Shown one piece after another: positions 28,835-48,360 of a stretch of DNA of 64,000 nt. A program made the translations under genes and the position numbers. Position 1 is the stretch's first letter. Each line of letters begins with the position of its first letter. The stretch lies in the NCBI RefSeq assembly GCF_035594125.1, contig NC_087151.1, positions 23,791,831 to 23,855,830 on the forward strand, read 5' to 3'. This DNA comes from Scylla paramamosain. Lineage: Eukaryota; Arthropoda; Malacostraca; Decapoda; Portunidae. The notes below the pieces were generated by a model. The model ran no database searches. It was not told the DNA's origin and worked only from the letters and a program-made list of their open reading frames with translations.

Positions 28835-29005
28835 TTTCTTATAACTGGTTGCAGGAGGAACTGTCCCCCACTGAATCGTGACATGTATTGCGCCCGTTAT
28901 TTCATGGAATGTGGCTTGAATGACCCTTCTTCCGGCCCCTGTGGCGATCAGTGCTTTCCCGAAGTGTGCGGTACTCTGTGTGTCTCGAGGTCCCATAATC
29001 AGTAA
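28835..29005 (+). CDS. Candidate Cys-rich terminal exon, unrecognised
   Basis: A ~200-bp island of non-repetitive sequence between microsatellites. A candidate splice acceptor (GGTTGCAG) ends at 28854. From there one frame stays open to TAA at 29003-29005, giving about 50 residues with eight cysteines (CRRNC, MYC, FMEC, GPCGDQC, EVC, TLC). Even Cys spacing, mixed composition and GC content unlike the surroundings suggest a real exon of a secreted or disulfide-rich protein. The upstream exon cannot be seen and no ATG-initiated gene is proposed. I do not recognise the fold; the spacing does not fit a WAP/crustin domain. A reverse-strand ORF also covers the segment, so coding status is uncertain. 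Confidence 0.35.
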   Translation, partial: FLITGCRRNCPPLNRDMYCARYFMECGLNDPSSGPCGDQCFPEVCGTLCVSRSHNQ

Positions 29006-29019
29006 TGAGGGTGAGTTTT

Positions 29020-29022
29020 GAC

Positions 29023-29094
<72 letters not shown>
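29020..29094. repeat. (GA)n microsatellite
   Basis: About 37 GA units with one AA interruption near the left end, directly followed by TTA repeats. Confidence 0.95.
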
Positions 29095-29238
<144 letters not shown>

Positions 29239-30370
29239 AAAAAGCATGGAATCTATTTTATATTGGAATACAAAACAATACTGCCAAAAACGTGTCTTTT
29301 CAGTGTTTGTGAGCTTTTTGCGTACTGAAACGCTAAATCGAATGCCCCCCCCCCAAAAAAAAAAATTATTGTTGAACAGAATAACATTACCAAAAACGTC
29401 TTTTTGAGATTCTTACCTACAACAGAAACGGCAAAATGCATGAAAAATACACTGTATGGGAAACGATACGATATTACAAGAAACATGTACGAGTATTACA
29501 AGTGTTTCTGAACTTCTTAGGTACCAAAACGGTAAAACGCGTAAATAGCACTTTCTATTTACTAGAAAAGAACAGCATTGACAAATGTATCTTTTTTATT
29601 TATTTATTTATTCTTTACGTTGTTTTGTATCGAAACGACAAAATGGATGCAAAACACTCCTTATGGAAAAACAAAAGGGCATTACGAGAAACGTGTGTTT
29701 TTGAGCTATTTAACTACCAAATCTCTAAAATGTGTTAATAGTACCCTATATGGTGAAACAAAACTACATTATCAAAAACGATTATTTTGAATGATTCTTT
29801 TTTCACTTTGTTAGGTACCAAAGGGACAAAATGCATTTAAAGCACTCTGTATGGGGAAATTAAATGACATTACAAGAAACATTTCTTTAGAGTGTTTATG
29901 AGCTCGTTAGACATCAAAATGCTATAATGCATGGAAAGCACTCTATATTGGAATACAAAAGCACATTACGAAAAGCGTGCCTTTTGAGCGGTTTTGAGCT
30001 GCTTATGTATCAGATCGCTAAAATACATACTAAACTTCCATTGTGGAGAAACAGAATAACATTACCAAAAATGTGTGTTTGTATGGTGAAACAAAACGAC
30101 ATTAACTGAAACGTGTATTATTGTTTTTGACCTTCTCAGGTACTAATATCCTAAAACGAGTAAATAACAATCCATATGTAGAAACTGATCAACATTACCA
30201 AAAGCGTGTATTTAGGTATTTTTCACAATGTTAGGTACCAAAACGCCAAAATACCTATATACCCCATATAAAGTGATTTCACTTTATATGGGGAAAGGAA
30301 ACGTTACCAGAAAAGTGTCTTTTTAGTGTTTTAGGCAACAAAACTCTAAAATGCTTAGAAAGCACCCTAG
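29239..30370 (-). repeat. Satellite block, 5-monomer type, minus orientation
   Basis: Monomers read as ACCAAAACGCTAAAA and CATTACCAAAAACGTGT on the plus strand, so the satellite is inverted relative to 1-9.6 kb. The segment 29545-29653 carries a private variant (CTTTCTATTTACTAGAAAAG plus a TTTATTTATTTA tract) that recurs at 53521-53637. A perfect 15-bp-arm hairpin lies at 30262-30293. No genes are seen. Confidence 0.8.
30262..30293. repeat. Perfect 15-bp-arm hairpin in satellite
   Basis: Arms CCCCATATAAAGTGA and TCACTTTATATGGGG are separated by TT. The satellite consensus contains only one of these arms per monomer, so a local inverted copy was made. Confidence 0.93.
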
Positions 30371-32814
30371 TAGCTGGGGGGGGGGGAAGAAAAAAAAAAC
30401 TTGCAGAGACGTCTCAGAACACCTAACTTCAAAGAAGCTATTTTAGCTAGATATGAGATGTGAAGTTTCCACTTCAGATTATAAGTAAAGGACAGACCGA
30501 GAATGTTCAGTGTAGAAGGGGGGACAGTTAATTGGAGGAATTTAGTTTTTGAGGCATTGAACAATACCAAGTTTGTTCTGCCCGAATCAGAAATTTTAAA
30601 AAAGATCAGTAGCCAGGAGTTCTGTGGCTTCCCTGCGTGAAACGTTTACGTCCTGAAGTGTTGGACGTCTATGAAAAGACGTGGAAAAGTGCAGGGTGGT
30701 ATCATCAGCGTAGGAGAGGATAGGACAAGAAGTTTGCTTTTAGAAGGTCATTGATGAATAATAAGGAGAGAGTGGGTGATAGGACAGAACCCTGGGGAAC
30801 ACCACTGTTAATAGATTTAGGAGAAGAACAGTCATCCTCTACCACAGCAGGAATAGAATGGTCAGAAAGGAAACTTGAGATGAAGTTACAGAGAGAAGGA
30901 TGTAAGCCGCAGAAGGATAGTTTGGAAATAAAAGCTTTGTGACAAATTCTATCAAAAGCTTTTCATATATCCAAGGCAACAGCAAGAGTTTCACCAAAAT
31001 CTCTAAAAGAGGATGACCAAGACTCAGTAAAGAAAGCCAGATCACCAGTAGAGCGGCCTTGACTGAACCCATATAGGCGATCAGATAGAAGGTTGTTTAA
31101 GAATCTTCCTGTTCAGATAGAAGGTTGTGAAGTGATATATGTTTAAGAATCTTCCTGTTGAGGATAGATTAAAAAAAATTTAGATAGGCAAGAAATTAAA
31201 ACAATAGGACGGCAATTTGAGGGATTAGAACGGTCACCCTTTTTAAGAACAGGCTGAATGTAGGCAAATTACCAGCAAGAAGGAAAGGTAGATGTTGACA
31301 GACAGAGCTGATAAAGTTTGACTAGGCAAGGTGCAAGCACGGAGGCACAGTTTCGGAGAACAATAGGAGGGACCCCATCAGGTCCATAGGATTTCTAAGG
31401 GTTTAGGCAAGCACGGAAAACATCATTGCGAAGAATTTCAATGTGAAGCATGAAGTAGTCAGAGGATGGAGGAGAGGGAAGAACTAGCCATGAATCGTTA
31501 AAGGTATAGTTTTTAACAAAGGTTTGAGCGAAGAGTTCAGCTTAAGAGATAGATGTGATAGCAGTGGTGCCATCCGGTTGAAATAAAGGAGGGAAAGAAG
31601 AAAAAGCAAAGTTATTGGAGATATTTTGGGCTAGATGGCAGAAGTCTCGAGGGGAGTTAGATTTTGAAAGATTTTGACACTTTTTGTTAATGAAGGAGTA
31701 TTTTTGGGTAGTTGGAGAACAGACTTGGCATGGTTCCGGGCAGAAATATAAAGTACATGTGATTCTGGTGATGGAAGGCTTAAGTACCTTTTATGGGCCA
31801 CCTATCTATCATGTATAGCATGAGAACAAGCTGTGTTAAACCAAGGTTTGGAAAGTTTAGATCGAGAAAAAGAGTGAGGAAAGTATGCCTCCTCCATGAC
31901 AGACACTATCATCTCTGTTATGCGCTCGGCACACAAAGATGGGTCGCTGACACGGAAGCAGTAGTCATTCCAAGGAAAATCAGCAAAATACCTCCTCAGG
32001 TTCCCCAACTAGCAGAGGCAAAACGCCAGAGGCACCTTCGCTTAGGAGGATCCTGAGGAGAGATTGGAGCGATAGGACAAGATACAGATATGACATTGTG
32101 ATCGGAGGAGCCCAACGGAGAAGAGAGGGTGACAGCATATGGAGAAGAATTAGAGGTGAGGAAAAGGTCAAGAATGTTAGGCGTATCTCCAAAACGGTCA
32201 GGAATACGAGTAGGTTGTTGCACCAATTGATCTAGGTCGTGGAGGATAGCAAATTGAAGGCTAGTTCACCAGGATGGTCAGTGAAGGGAGAGGAAAGCCA
32301 AAGCTGGTGGTGAACATTGATGTCTCAAAGGATGGAGATCTCTGCAAAAGGGAAGAGTCAGAATATGCTTCACTTTAGAAGTTAAGTAGTCAAAGAATTT
32401 CTTGTAGTCAGAGGAGTTAGGTGAGATTTATACAGCACAGCTGAATTTAGTTTGAGAGTGACTCTGAAGTCGTAGCCAGATGGTGGAAAACTCAGAAGAT
32501 TCAAGAGCGTGGGCACGAAAGCAGGTTATGTCGTTTCGCACATAAACGCAACATCCAGCTTTGAATTGAAAATGAGGATAGAGAAAGTAGGAGGGAACAG
32601 AAAAAGGGCCTACTGTCACTTGCCTCAGATACCTGATTTTCAGTGAGGAAAAGAAGATGAGGTTTAGAAGAGGAGAGGTGGTGTTCTACTGATTGAAAAT
32701 TAGATCTTAGACCGCGAATGTTGCAGAAGTTAATGAAGAAAAAATTGAGGGGGGTGTCAAGATACTTAGGGTCATTATCAGAAGAGCAGTCCGCCCTGGG
32801 GACATTTGTGGCTC
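30371..32814 (-). mobile_element. Jockey-like non-LTR retrotransposon, copy D, lacking its 3' end
   Basis: A minus-strand copy covering endonuclease and RT. The 5' side stops inside the endonuclease N-terminus (the sequence matching copy A near 3935). The 3' side stops at the CCGCCAGTTTTTC...CCCCCAGC block, about 550 bp short of the shared trailer, and runs directly into satellite. Loss of the 3' end is not expected from target-primed insertion, so a later deletion or rearrangement removed it. Confidence 0.78.
30380..32790 (-). pseudogene. Endonuclease-reverse transcriptase remnant of copy D
   Basis: Pieces in order on the minus strand: endonuclease at 32619-32428 (SVPSYFLYPHFQ, AGCCVYVRNDI) and 32226-31996 ([20 protein letters not shown], and SSDHNVISV with the SDH motif intact); a linker at 32008-31802 with YFADFPWNDYCFRV; RT pieces across 31500-30850, including a GRSTGD-like box near 31050 and, near 30960, the degenerate ISKAFD box; the palm near 30690-30720, whose catalytic box appears to read YADD-like on the minus strand; and 30570-30367 with ILGLSFTYNLKWKLHIS. 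Stops and frameshifts occur throughout. Confidence 0.72.
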
Positions 32815-33050
32815 CAAAAAACGTATATTTTCAGTGTTCTCAGCTTGTTACATATAAAAATGCTAAATTGCATGAAAAATAATATATTTCGGAAATTAAA
32901 TGATATTAAAAGAAATGTTTATTATTAATGTTCTTGAGCTTCTTAAGTACCAAAAGCCTAAAACGCGTAAATAGCACTTTATATTGAGAAACAGAAAATT
33001 ACCAAAAACGTTTGTTTTGAGCGCATTTTACATTGTTAGATACCAAAACG

Positions 33051-33178
33051 TTTTCATGGATAGAGACCTTTTTCATGGATAGAGACCTTTTCATGGATAG
33101 AGACCTTTGGAGAAGATTCGTAGAGGCCGGACACTGACAGGCATTGCCTACCTTGCGTCTGGTGAGAAAGGTGAGAAA
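33051..33178. other. Foreign 128-bp insert with three tandem ~20-bp units
   Basis: It begins with three copies of TTTCATGGATAGAGACC (33051-33112) and continues with GC-richer unique sequence (GAGGCCGGACACTGACAGG). It is flanked by AGATACCAAAACG on both sides (33038-33050 and 33178-33190), a 13-bp direct repeat taken from the satellite. This resembles a target-site duplication. The origin is unknown and it does not code. Confidence 0.6.
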
Positions 33179-33195
33179 GATACCAAAACGCAAAA

Positions 33196-33447
<252 letters not shown>

Positions 33448-36251
33448 TTTAGGTACCAAAACTCTAAAACGCATGAATAACACACCATCTGAAGAGATAG
33501 AACTTTAGTAAAAGACGTTTATTTTGAGTTATTTATTTATTTTTTTTCTTTACTACGTTAGGTACTAAAACGCCAAAATGCATGCTGTATATGGTGAAAC
33601 GATATGGCATGTGTCGTTTGAATGCTTTTGAGCGTGTTAGACACCAAAACATTAAAAAAGCATGGAAACTACCCTATATGGTAACAAAACATTACCAAAA
33701 AAGTTTCTTTGGAGTGTTTAGACTTTTTTACGTACCAAAATACTAAAATGCATTCAAAACATTCTAATGGAGAAACAGAATAATATTTCCAGAAATGTGT
33801 ACTTTGAGTATTTTTAACTTCTTAGGAGCACAAACGTCCAAATGCATGAAAAATACCCTCTACGATGAAAAAAAAAGCGATATTATCAGAAACGTGCTTT
33901 ATGAGTGCTTCTTTTTAGATTCTTAGATAATAAAATGCTAAAACGCGTGAATATCATTTAATATAGAGAAACAGAACATTACGAAAAACGTCCATTTTGA
34001 GAGTATTTCACATTGTCAATCAATAATCAAAATTCCAAAATGCATCAAAAGCTCTCTATATGAGGTAATGAAAACCACAAACGTGTCTTTTGAGTGTTTT
34101 TGAAAATATTAGGCACGAAAACGTTACAAAGCATGGAAAGCACCCTATATGGGAATAAAAATCATGAATAACAAAAACGTAGCTTATATGTTTTTAAGCT
34201 TCTTCCTTACCAAAATACTCAAACGCATGCAAAACACCCTTTATGGTCAAACGGAATAACATTACTGAAATCGTGAATTAATAAATTAATTACTATTTCT
34301 GAGCTTAGGTACCAAAACACTAAAACGTGTGAAAAAAAAAAAAGTATAGGGAGATACAGAACATTACCAAAATCGTGCGTTTTGGGTGTTTTTCACTTTA
34401 TTAATTAACAAAACGCCAAAATGCATACAAAGCAACTGATCTGAAGAAGCACAAAAAAAAAAAAAAAAATAAATGTTTCCAAAAACGTGTATTGTAAGTG
34501 TGTTTGAGCTCGTTAGGTACTAAAATGTCAAAATGCATGCAAACCACTCTATATGGGTAAACGAAAAGACATTATGAGAGAAGTGCATAATGAGTTTTCT
34601 GACGAGCTTCTTTGGTACCCAAACACAAAAACGCTTGAATATTACTCTTTATATAAAAGCAGAGCAACATTACAAAAAAGGTATATATTGAGTGTTTTTT
34701 TTTTTCTCATTGTTAAGTACCAAAGCGTTAAAAAGCACGCGAAGCATTCTATATAGGTAAACAATGCGGCATTACCAAAAAACGTGTCTTTTCAGTGTTT
34801 TTGAGCTTGTTACGTATAAAAACGCCAATATGCATGCAAACAACCCTATATACAAAATAAACCGATATTATAAGAAACGTGTATTATAAGTGTTTTTTAG
34901 CTTCTTTGGTACCAAAACGCTAAAACAGAACAAAATTACCAGGTACCAAAACACCAAATGCATGCAAAGTACCCTATAAACGGAAAAAAAGACATTACGA
35001 GAAGCGTGTATTATGAGTGCTTTTGAACTTTTTAGGTACCAAAACTGTAAAACGCGTGAATAGCACATTATATGGAGAAACACATCATCATCAAAAACAT
35101 TTATTTTCATTTTGTTTTTCTCAAATTGTTAGATACCAAAACTTTAAAATCCATGCAAAGCACTATATTGAGGAAACGAAATGATATTACCAGAAAAGTG
35201 TCTTTTGAGTATCTTTGAGTGTGTTAGGTACGAAAATGCTTAAAAATAAGTAAAGCACCCTGCATTAAAATGGAAAACATAACCAAAAACGTGTTATTTT
35301 TTTTTTTTTTAGCTTCTTCCGTATCGCAACACTAAACGCATGCAAATGAGCCTTTATGAGGAAAAACAATACAATCAGTAAAAATGCATGTTTCCAGTAT
35401 TTTTGAGCTTATTAGGTAGGGAAACATCAAAATACGTGGATATTACTCTATATGATGAAATAAATGATATTATCAGAAACGTGTATGTATGTTTTTGAGA
35501 TTTTTAGGCACCAAGAGTAAAAAAACGCGTGAATAATATTATATATGGAGAAACAGAATACCTTTACCAAAAACATGCATTTTGAGTTTTTTTTTTTTTT
35601 TATTGTTTTGACAATGTTAAGAATCAAAACGTCAAAATTCAGCACTGTATATGGGGAAGCGAAACGACATTACCAGAGACGTGTCTTTTTAGTATTTTTT
35701 TTTTTAGCGTGTTAGGCAGGTAACACGAAAATCCATGGAAAGCACCCTATATTGGAATACAAAACAATATTTCCAAAAAAGTTTCTTTTCATTGATGAGA
35801 AGCTTCTTACGTATCAAAATGCTAAAACGCATGTTAAAAACACTTTATGGAAAAACAGAATAACATTACCAAAAAATGTCTATTTTTAGTGTTTTTGAGC
35901 TTATTAGGTACAGAAGCAACAAAATGCATGCATAGTACCCTATATGGATAAAAGAACGTAATTACCAGACGCGTGTATTATGAGTGTCTTTATGAGTGTC
36001 CTTAAAGAACTAAACTCTAAAAGGCATGAAGAGCAATCTACATATAGACTGCACAAAAATGCGAAAATACATAGGAAACACCATATATTCTAATGCAAAA
36101 GAACATTACGAAAATTAAAATTTGAGTGTTATGTGTTTATGGACTTCCTACGTAGCAAAATGCTAAAAAGCATGTAAAACACCGCTCACATATAATAGGT
36201 GTTTTTGAACTTAATATTTAAACATACATACCAAAACAATAAAATGCGTGT

Positions 36252-36275
36252 AAACCACTCCATATGGAGTGGTTT
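36252..36275. repeat. Perfect 24-bp palindrome at a satellite orientation switch
   Basis: AAACCACTCCAT and its exact reverse complement, with no spacer. Left of it the satellite is minus-oriented 5-mer type; right of it lies plus-oriented 11-mer type duplicated from 16957. Confidence 0.95.
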
Positions 36276-37667
<1,392 letters not shown>

Positions 37668-38012
37668 ACTAGGCGGAAGACATATGACGCTCATTAAAGA
37701 TGTGGAGAAGCTGCACCAGAAATTGTCGAGTAGCTCTCCCACCCCAGAGGGTCATCAGTTTTGCAAAATATGTTTCAGCTCAGTTCCCAAGTCTGTCAGT
37801 TTGAGCGATTACGAGTGCCATTGCGACTTCACTCAAACTCTTCTTTTTCCAGATGATGCTGAAAAAGTAAAATTCAAAAATTTTGCCTACACCTATCAGC
37901 CTGCCTACTTAGCATTTTTTTTTATTTTGAAACTATGATAAACCCTAAGGAGAATAGGAGTGTGGTAGCTGAACATAAGCCAATTCGATACTCGTATCTC
38001 ATCATCAATAGG
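37668..38012 (+). pseudogene. Fragment of a Polinton-type DNA polymerase B, start of exonuclease domain
   Basis: The ORF at 37684-37938 has a zinc-binding-like stretch (FCKICFSSVPK then ECHCDF) followed by VKFKNFAYTYQPAYLAFF. In protein-primed B-family polymerases of Polinton/Maverick elements a zinc-finger region is likewise followed by a KFKN...P...YADFE-type exonuclease I motif. Here the reading frame breaks in a nine-T run at the point where the Asp of that motif is expected. The neighbouring frame continues with an FET-like residue string and EHKPIRYSYLIIN until about 38012. The fragment is then cut by retrotransposon copy E. Only ~110 codons remain, so it is dead. Assignment is from motif recall; a related selfish-element polymerase is possible. 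Confidence 0.6.
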
Positions 38013-38590
38013 CAACTGTCCCCCTCTTCTACACTGAACATCCTCGGTCTGTCCTTTACTTATAATCTGAAATGGAAACTTCACATCTCATCTCTAGCTA
38101 AAACAGCTTCTATGAAGTTAGGTGCTCTGAGACGTCTCCGCCAGTTTTTCTCACCCCCCAGCTGCTAACTCTGTACAAGGGCCTTATCCATCCATGTATG
38201 GAGTATGCTTCACATGTCTGGGGGGTTCCACTCATACTGCTTTTCTAGACAGGGTGGAATCAAAAACTTTTCGTCTCATCAACTCCTCTCCTCTAACTGA
38301 CTGTCTTTAGCCTCTCTCTCACCGCCGCAATGTTGCATCTTTAGTTGTCTTCTACCGCTATTTTCATGCTAACTGTTCTTCTGATCTTGCTAACTGCATG
38401 CATCCCCTCCTCCCGCGGCCTCGCTGCACAAGAATTTCTTCTTTCTCCCACACCTATTCTGTCCACCTAACGCAAGAGTCATCCCTTTCTCTGGTAAACT
38501 CTGGAACTCCCTGCCTGCTCCTGTATTTCCACCTTCCTATGGCTTGAATTCGTTCAAGAGGGAGGTTTCAAGACACTTATTCATCAATTT
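38013..38590 (+). pseudogene. C-terminal RT/tail region of retrotransposon copy E
   Basis: The first ~50 codons (SSTLNILGLSFTYNLKWKLH, LRRLRQFFSPP) are in frame with the tail of the polymerase-like fragment, so a computed ORF at 37935-38168 is an accidental fusion of the two. Downstream, other frames carry the C-terminal region (ALLDRVESK-like with a frameshift, RRNVASLVVFYRYFHANCSSDL, LWNSLP-like). Stops and a deletion near 38468-38480 show decay. Confidence 0.7.
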
Positions 38591-38725
38591 TTCAAACCAC
38601 TTTCAATTCATCAAACCACTGCTTTGACCCTTTTATGGGACTGGCATTTCAGTGGGCATTTTTTTTTTATTAGATTTTTGTTGCCCTTGGCCAGTGTCCT
38701 TCCTACATAAAAAAAAAAAAAAAAA
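38013..38725 (+). mobile_element. Jockey-like non-LTR retrotransposon, copy E, 3' end only
   Basis: Strongly 5'-truncated. It starts at the LSPSSTLNILGL block near the end of the RT domain and runs to the shared 3' trailer (GACTGGCATTTCAGTGGGC, GGCCAGTGTCC) and a poly-A tail at ~38708-38725. It is inserted in the same orientation as the polymerase-like fragment it truncates. Among the copies, its 3' sequence looks the least diverged. Confidence 0.82.
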
Positions 38726-39395
38726 CAATATTGAGAAAAAAATGTGTTTATTTTTCAGTTTTTGAACTTCTTATGTACCAAAACGTAAATACAAAACACA
38801 CTTTATGAAACACTAAAATGCATGCAAAGTACCACATGTGGAAACAAAAAGACATTACGAGAAACACGTATTACTCCTATAAGAGTTTTTGTTAGCATGT
38901 TATATTGAGAAACAGAACCACTTTATCAAACACGAGTCTTTTGAGTGTAAGCGTGTAAGGCACTAAAACGCTAAAAAGCATCTAAAACACCCTATATGGA
39001 AAGAAAAAGAAAATTACCAAAATAGTGTATTTTCAGTGTTTTTGAACTACTTACGTACCAAACCGCTAAAACGCATGCAGATCACTCTATATAGAGTAAG
39101 ACAATAACATTACCAAAAACAGGTATTTTGTATGTTTTTTTTTTTTTTTTTAGCTTGTTATGTACAAAAACGTCAAAAACGTACTTCTATATGAGGAACC
39201 GAAAAGACATTACAAGAAACGTCCATTATGAATGTTTTTGAGCTTCTTAGGTACTAAAACACGAAAAAGCATGAGTAACAGTCTATATGTAAAAAAAAAT
39301 AATAATAAAAGGAAAACAGAACATTACCAGAACCGTGTAATGTAAGTGTATTTCACTTTGTTAGATACCAAAATGCCAAAATGCACGCAAAGAAC
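38726..39395 (-). repeat. Satellite block, 5-monomer type, minus orientation
   Basis: Inverted monomers (GTACCAAAACGCTAAAACGCATGC-type boxes) with several A-rich expansions. No genes are seen. Confidence 0.78.
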
Positions 39396-39800
39396 ACGTT
39401 TTTTGGTCATGTTCTGTTACTTTTTATAGAGTGTTGTTCATGCGTTTTAGCCTTTTGATACCTAAGAAGCTCTAAAACACTCTTAATATACGTTTCTCGT
39501 GATGTGTTTTCGTTGCCCTATCTAAGGTTTTTTGGCGTTTATCTATGTAACAATCTCAACAGAAATAATATTCTTTTTTTTTTTTCATAAAGGGCGTTTT
39601 ACACGCATTTTAGCATTTTGGTATGTAAGGCGTTAAAAAAAAAAAAAAACTAAAAAGACATTTTCTTGGTATTTTTCCCCTATATTGGGTGTTTTCCATG
39701 TTTTTTTCAGCATTTCAGCATTTCAACACGCTCATAAACACTCAAAAGATATTTTTTTTTTTTTTTGGATATCTTGTATCCTTACCCCTTATAGGATGCT
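39396..39800 (+). repeat. Short plus-oriented satellite patch
   Basis: About 400 bp in which the monomers flip to the plus orientation (TGCGTTTTAGCC...TACCTAAGAAGCTC), flanked by minus orientation on both sides. This is a local inversion of about four monomers. Confidence 0.75.
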
Positions 39801-47428
<7,628 letters not shown>

Positions 47429-47550
47429 ACGGATGGATAATTGATAAGGGTTATGGTCAAAAAAGGTTCGCCCCCATTACCCACATCCCCTAATAAATAA
47501 TACGTCCACCGCCCTCCAGCCCTTCCCACCAGCAAAGGAAAAAAAAAAAT

Positions 47551-47602
47551 AACACCTGCGTCAATTTGAATGAATAAATTCTACTACGCAGGAGGTGTAA
47601 TA
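47551..47602. promoter_or_regulatory. Imperfect inverted repeat at the left edge of the virus-like element
   Basis: ACACCTGCGT and ACGCAGGAGGTGT face each other across ~30 bp of AT-rich sequence. It lies ~100 bp upstream of the macro-domain start. It could be part of a promoter or of an element end; no role is shown. Confidence 0.4.
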
Positions 47603-47704
47603 TCGACCAATACGTGCGAATAAAGGTCCGCGATGTCACATTTCCCCCTCACTCCCCTCACAGAGGGTTCAACGTGTGGATCAGCCCTCCAATTACTCGT
47701 CAAG

Positions 47705-48088
47705 ATGAAGGTGGTCGAGGGCAAGCTGACCGATGGCATCTTCCGCGACCGCCGCTGTTATATCATTTACTCAGTAAATGCTGTCTCCACCGAACCGAGT
47801 GGGATTGCGCGGGATCTCAAAACGATTTACCCATACGAGAATACACATGCAGCTAGAAAGAGACTCTACTCGCTTCATCGGGCCACGGCAGACACGAGAG
47901 ATGACCCAGGACGTATCATTATCCACGCGCCTCCCACAGGAAGCGTAAATCTCCCTCACCTGGTGGCCTGCATGACTCAGTATGGTTGGGGCGAGGCCGT
48001 CGAGGGTAACGAGAAGGCGCGACAGGCAATCGCGACACGTCGAATAATTTGCCTTACGTGGAAGGACTCAAGATGGATACAAGCGTGA
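47705..48088 (+). pseudogene. Macro-domain (ADP-ribose-binding) protein, N-terminal part; frame broken at ~48050-48088
   Basis: Macro domains bind ADP-ribose and some remove it from proteins or hydrolyse ADP-ribose-1''-phosphate. I chose the ATG at 47705, since the upstream extension to 47633 lacks family features. From it the chain begins MKVVEGKLTDG (strand 1), then YIIYSVNAV (Asn 25 of the usual V-N motif), then GIARDLK (helix contacting the nucleotide). The middle has IIIHAPPTG and a MTQYGWGE segment. The frame meets a stop at 48086-48088, while the rest of the domain continues one frame away from 48049. Both element copies have the same break. The type resembles small OARD1/Poa1p-like macro proteins. 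A functional frameshift cannot be excluded, but no obvious slippery heptamer is seen. Confidence 0.65.
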
Positions 48089-48303
48089 ACCGACGCCAAC
48101 ACTTCCAGAATTGCCTGAAAAAGATTGCCCTGCTAGCCATGGCGAACGCTGAAGTAGAGCAAATTATTATCCCGGAAGGACTGGGATGTAGAGGTCGCTG
48201 CCAGGATGAGTGGAGGAATAATTACCTGCCTATGGTGGAAGGGCTGGCGCAGCGACTTCAACCTTTTAGAGTTGAAACTATTCTGGTGAGGAAGTCTGAA
48301 TAA
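48049..48303 (+). pseudogene. Macro-domain protein, C-terminal part in the shifted frame
   Basis: This frame carries the second half of the fold: RQHFQNCLKKIA (helix typical of the 'R..wF..cL' segment), then EQIIIPEGLGCRGRCQDEW, matching the 'iaiP.GlGCg.g...W' phosphate-binding loop, then YLPMVEGLAQRL and the last strand VETILV before the stop at 48301-48303. The Met at 48049 is only the first Met of the open frame and is not a credible independent start. Copy 2 differs by one residue just before the last strand (Arg to Gly). A polyadenylation signal follows 20 bases after the stop. Confidence 0.65.
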
Positions 48304-48323
48304 CTATATCATGTAAATTTTAA

Positions 48324-48329
48324 AATAAA
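48324..48329 (+). terminator. Polyadenylation signal after the macro-domain gene
   Basis: AATAAA followed at once by GT-rich sequence (TTGATGTGTGTTTG), a good eukaryotic 3'-end context. It suggests the macro gene has its own transcript. Confidence 0.6.
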
Positions 48330-48354
48330 GTTGATGTGTGTTTGACGAATCGAG

Positions 48355-48360
48355 TATAAA
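48355..48360 (+). promoter_or_regulatory. TATA box between macro and basic-protein genes
   Basis: TATAAA preceded by GCGA-type sequence. It overlaps the ATG of the 74-codon ORF, so it cannot serve that ATG. It would place a start near 48385 and fits transcription of the downstream basic-protein gene. Confidence 0.45.

Noticed and set aside
37935..38168. 77-codon ORF that seems to fuse two domains
   Set aside because: Accidental in-frame joint of the polymerase-like fragment and truncated retrotransposon copy E.
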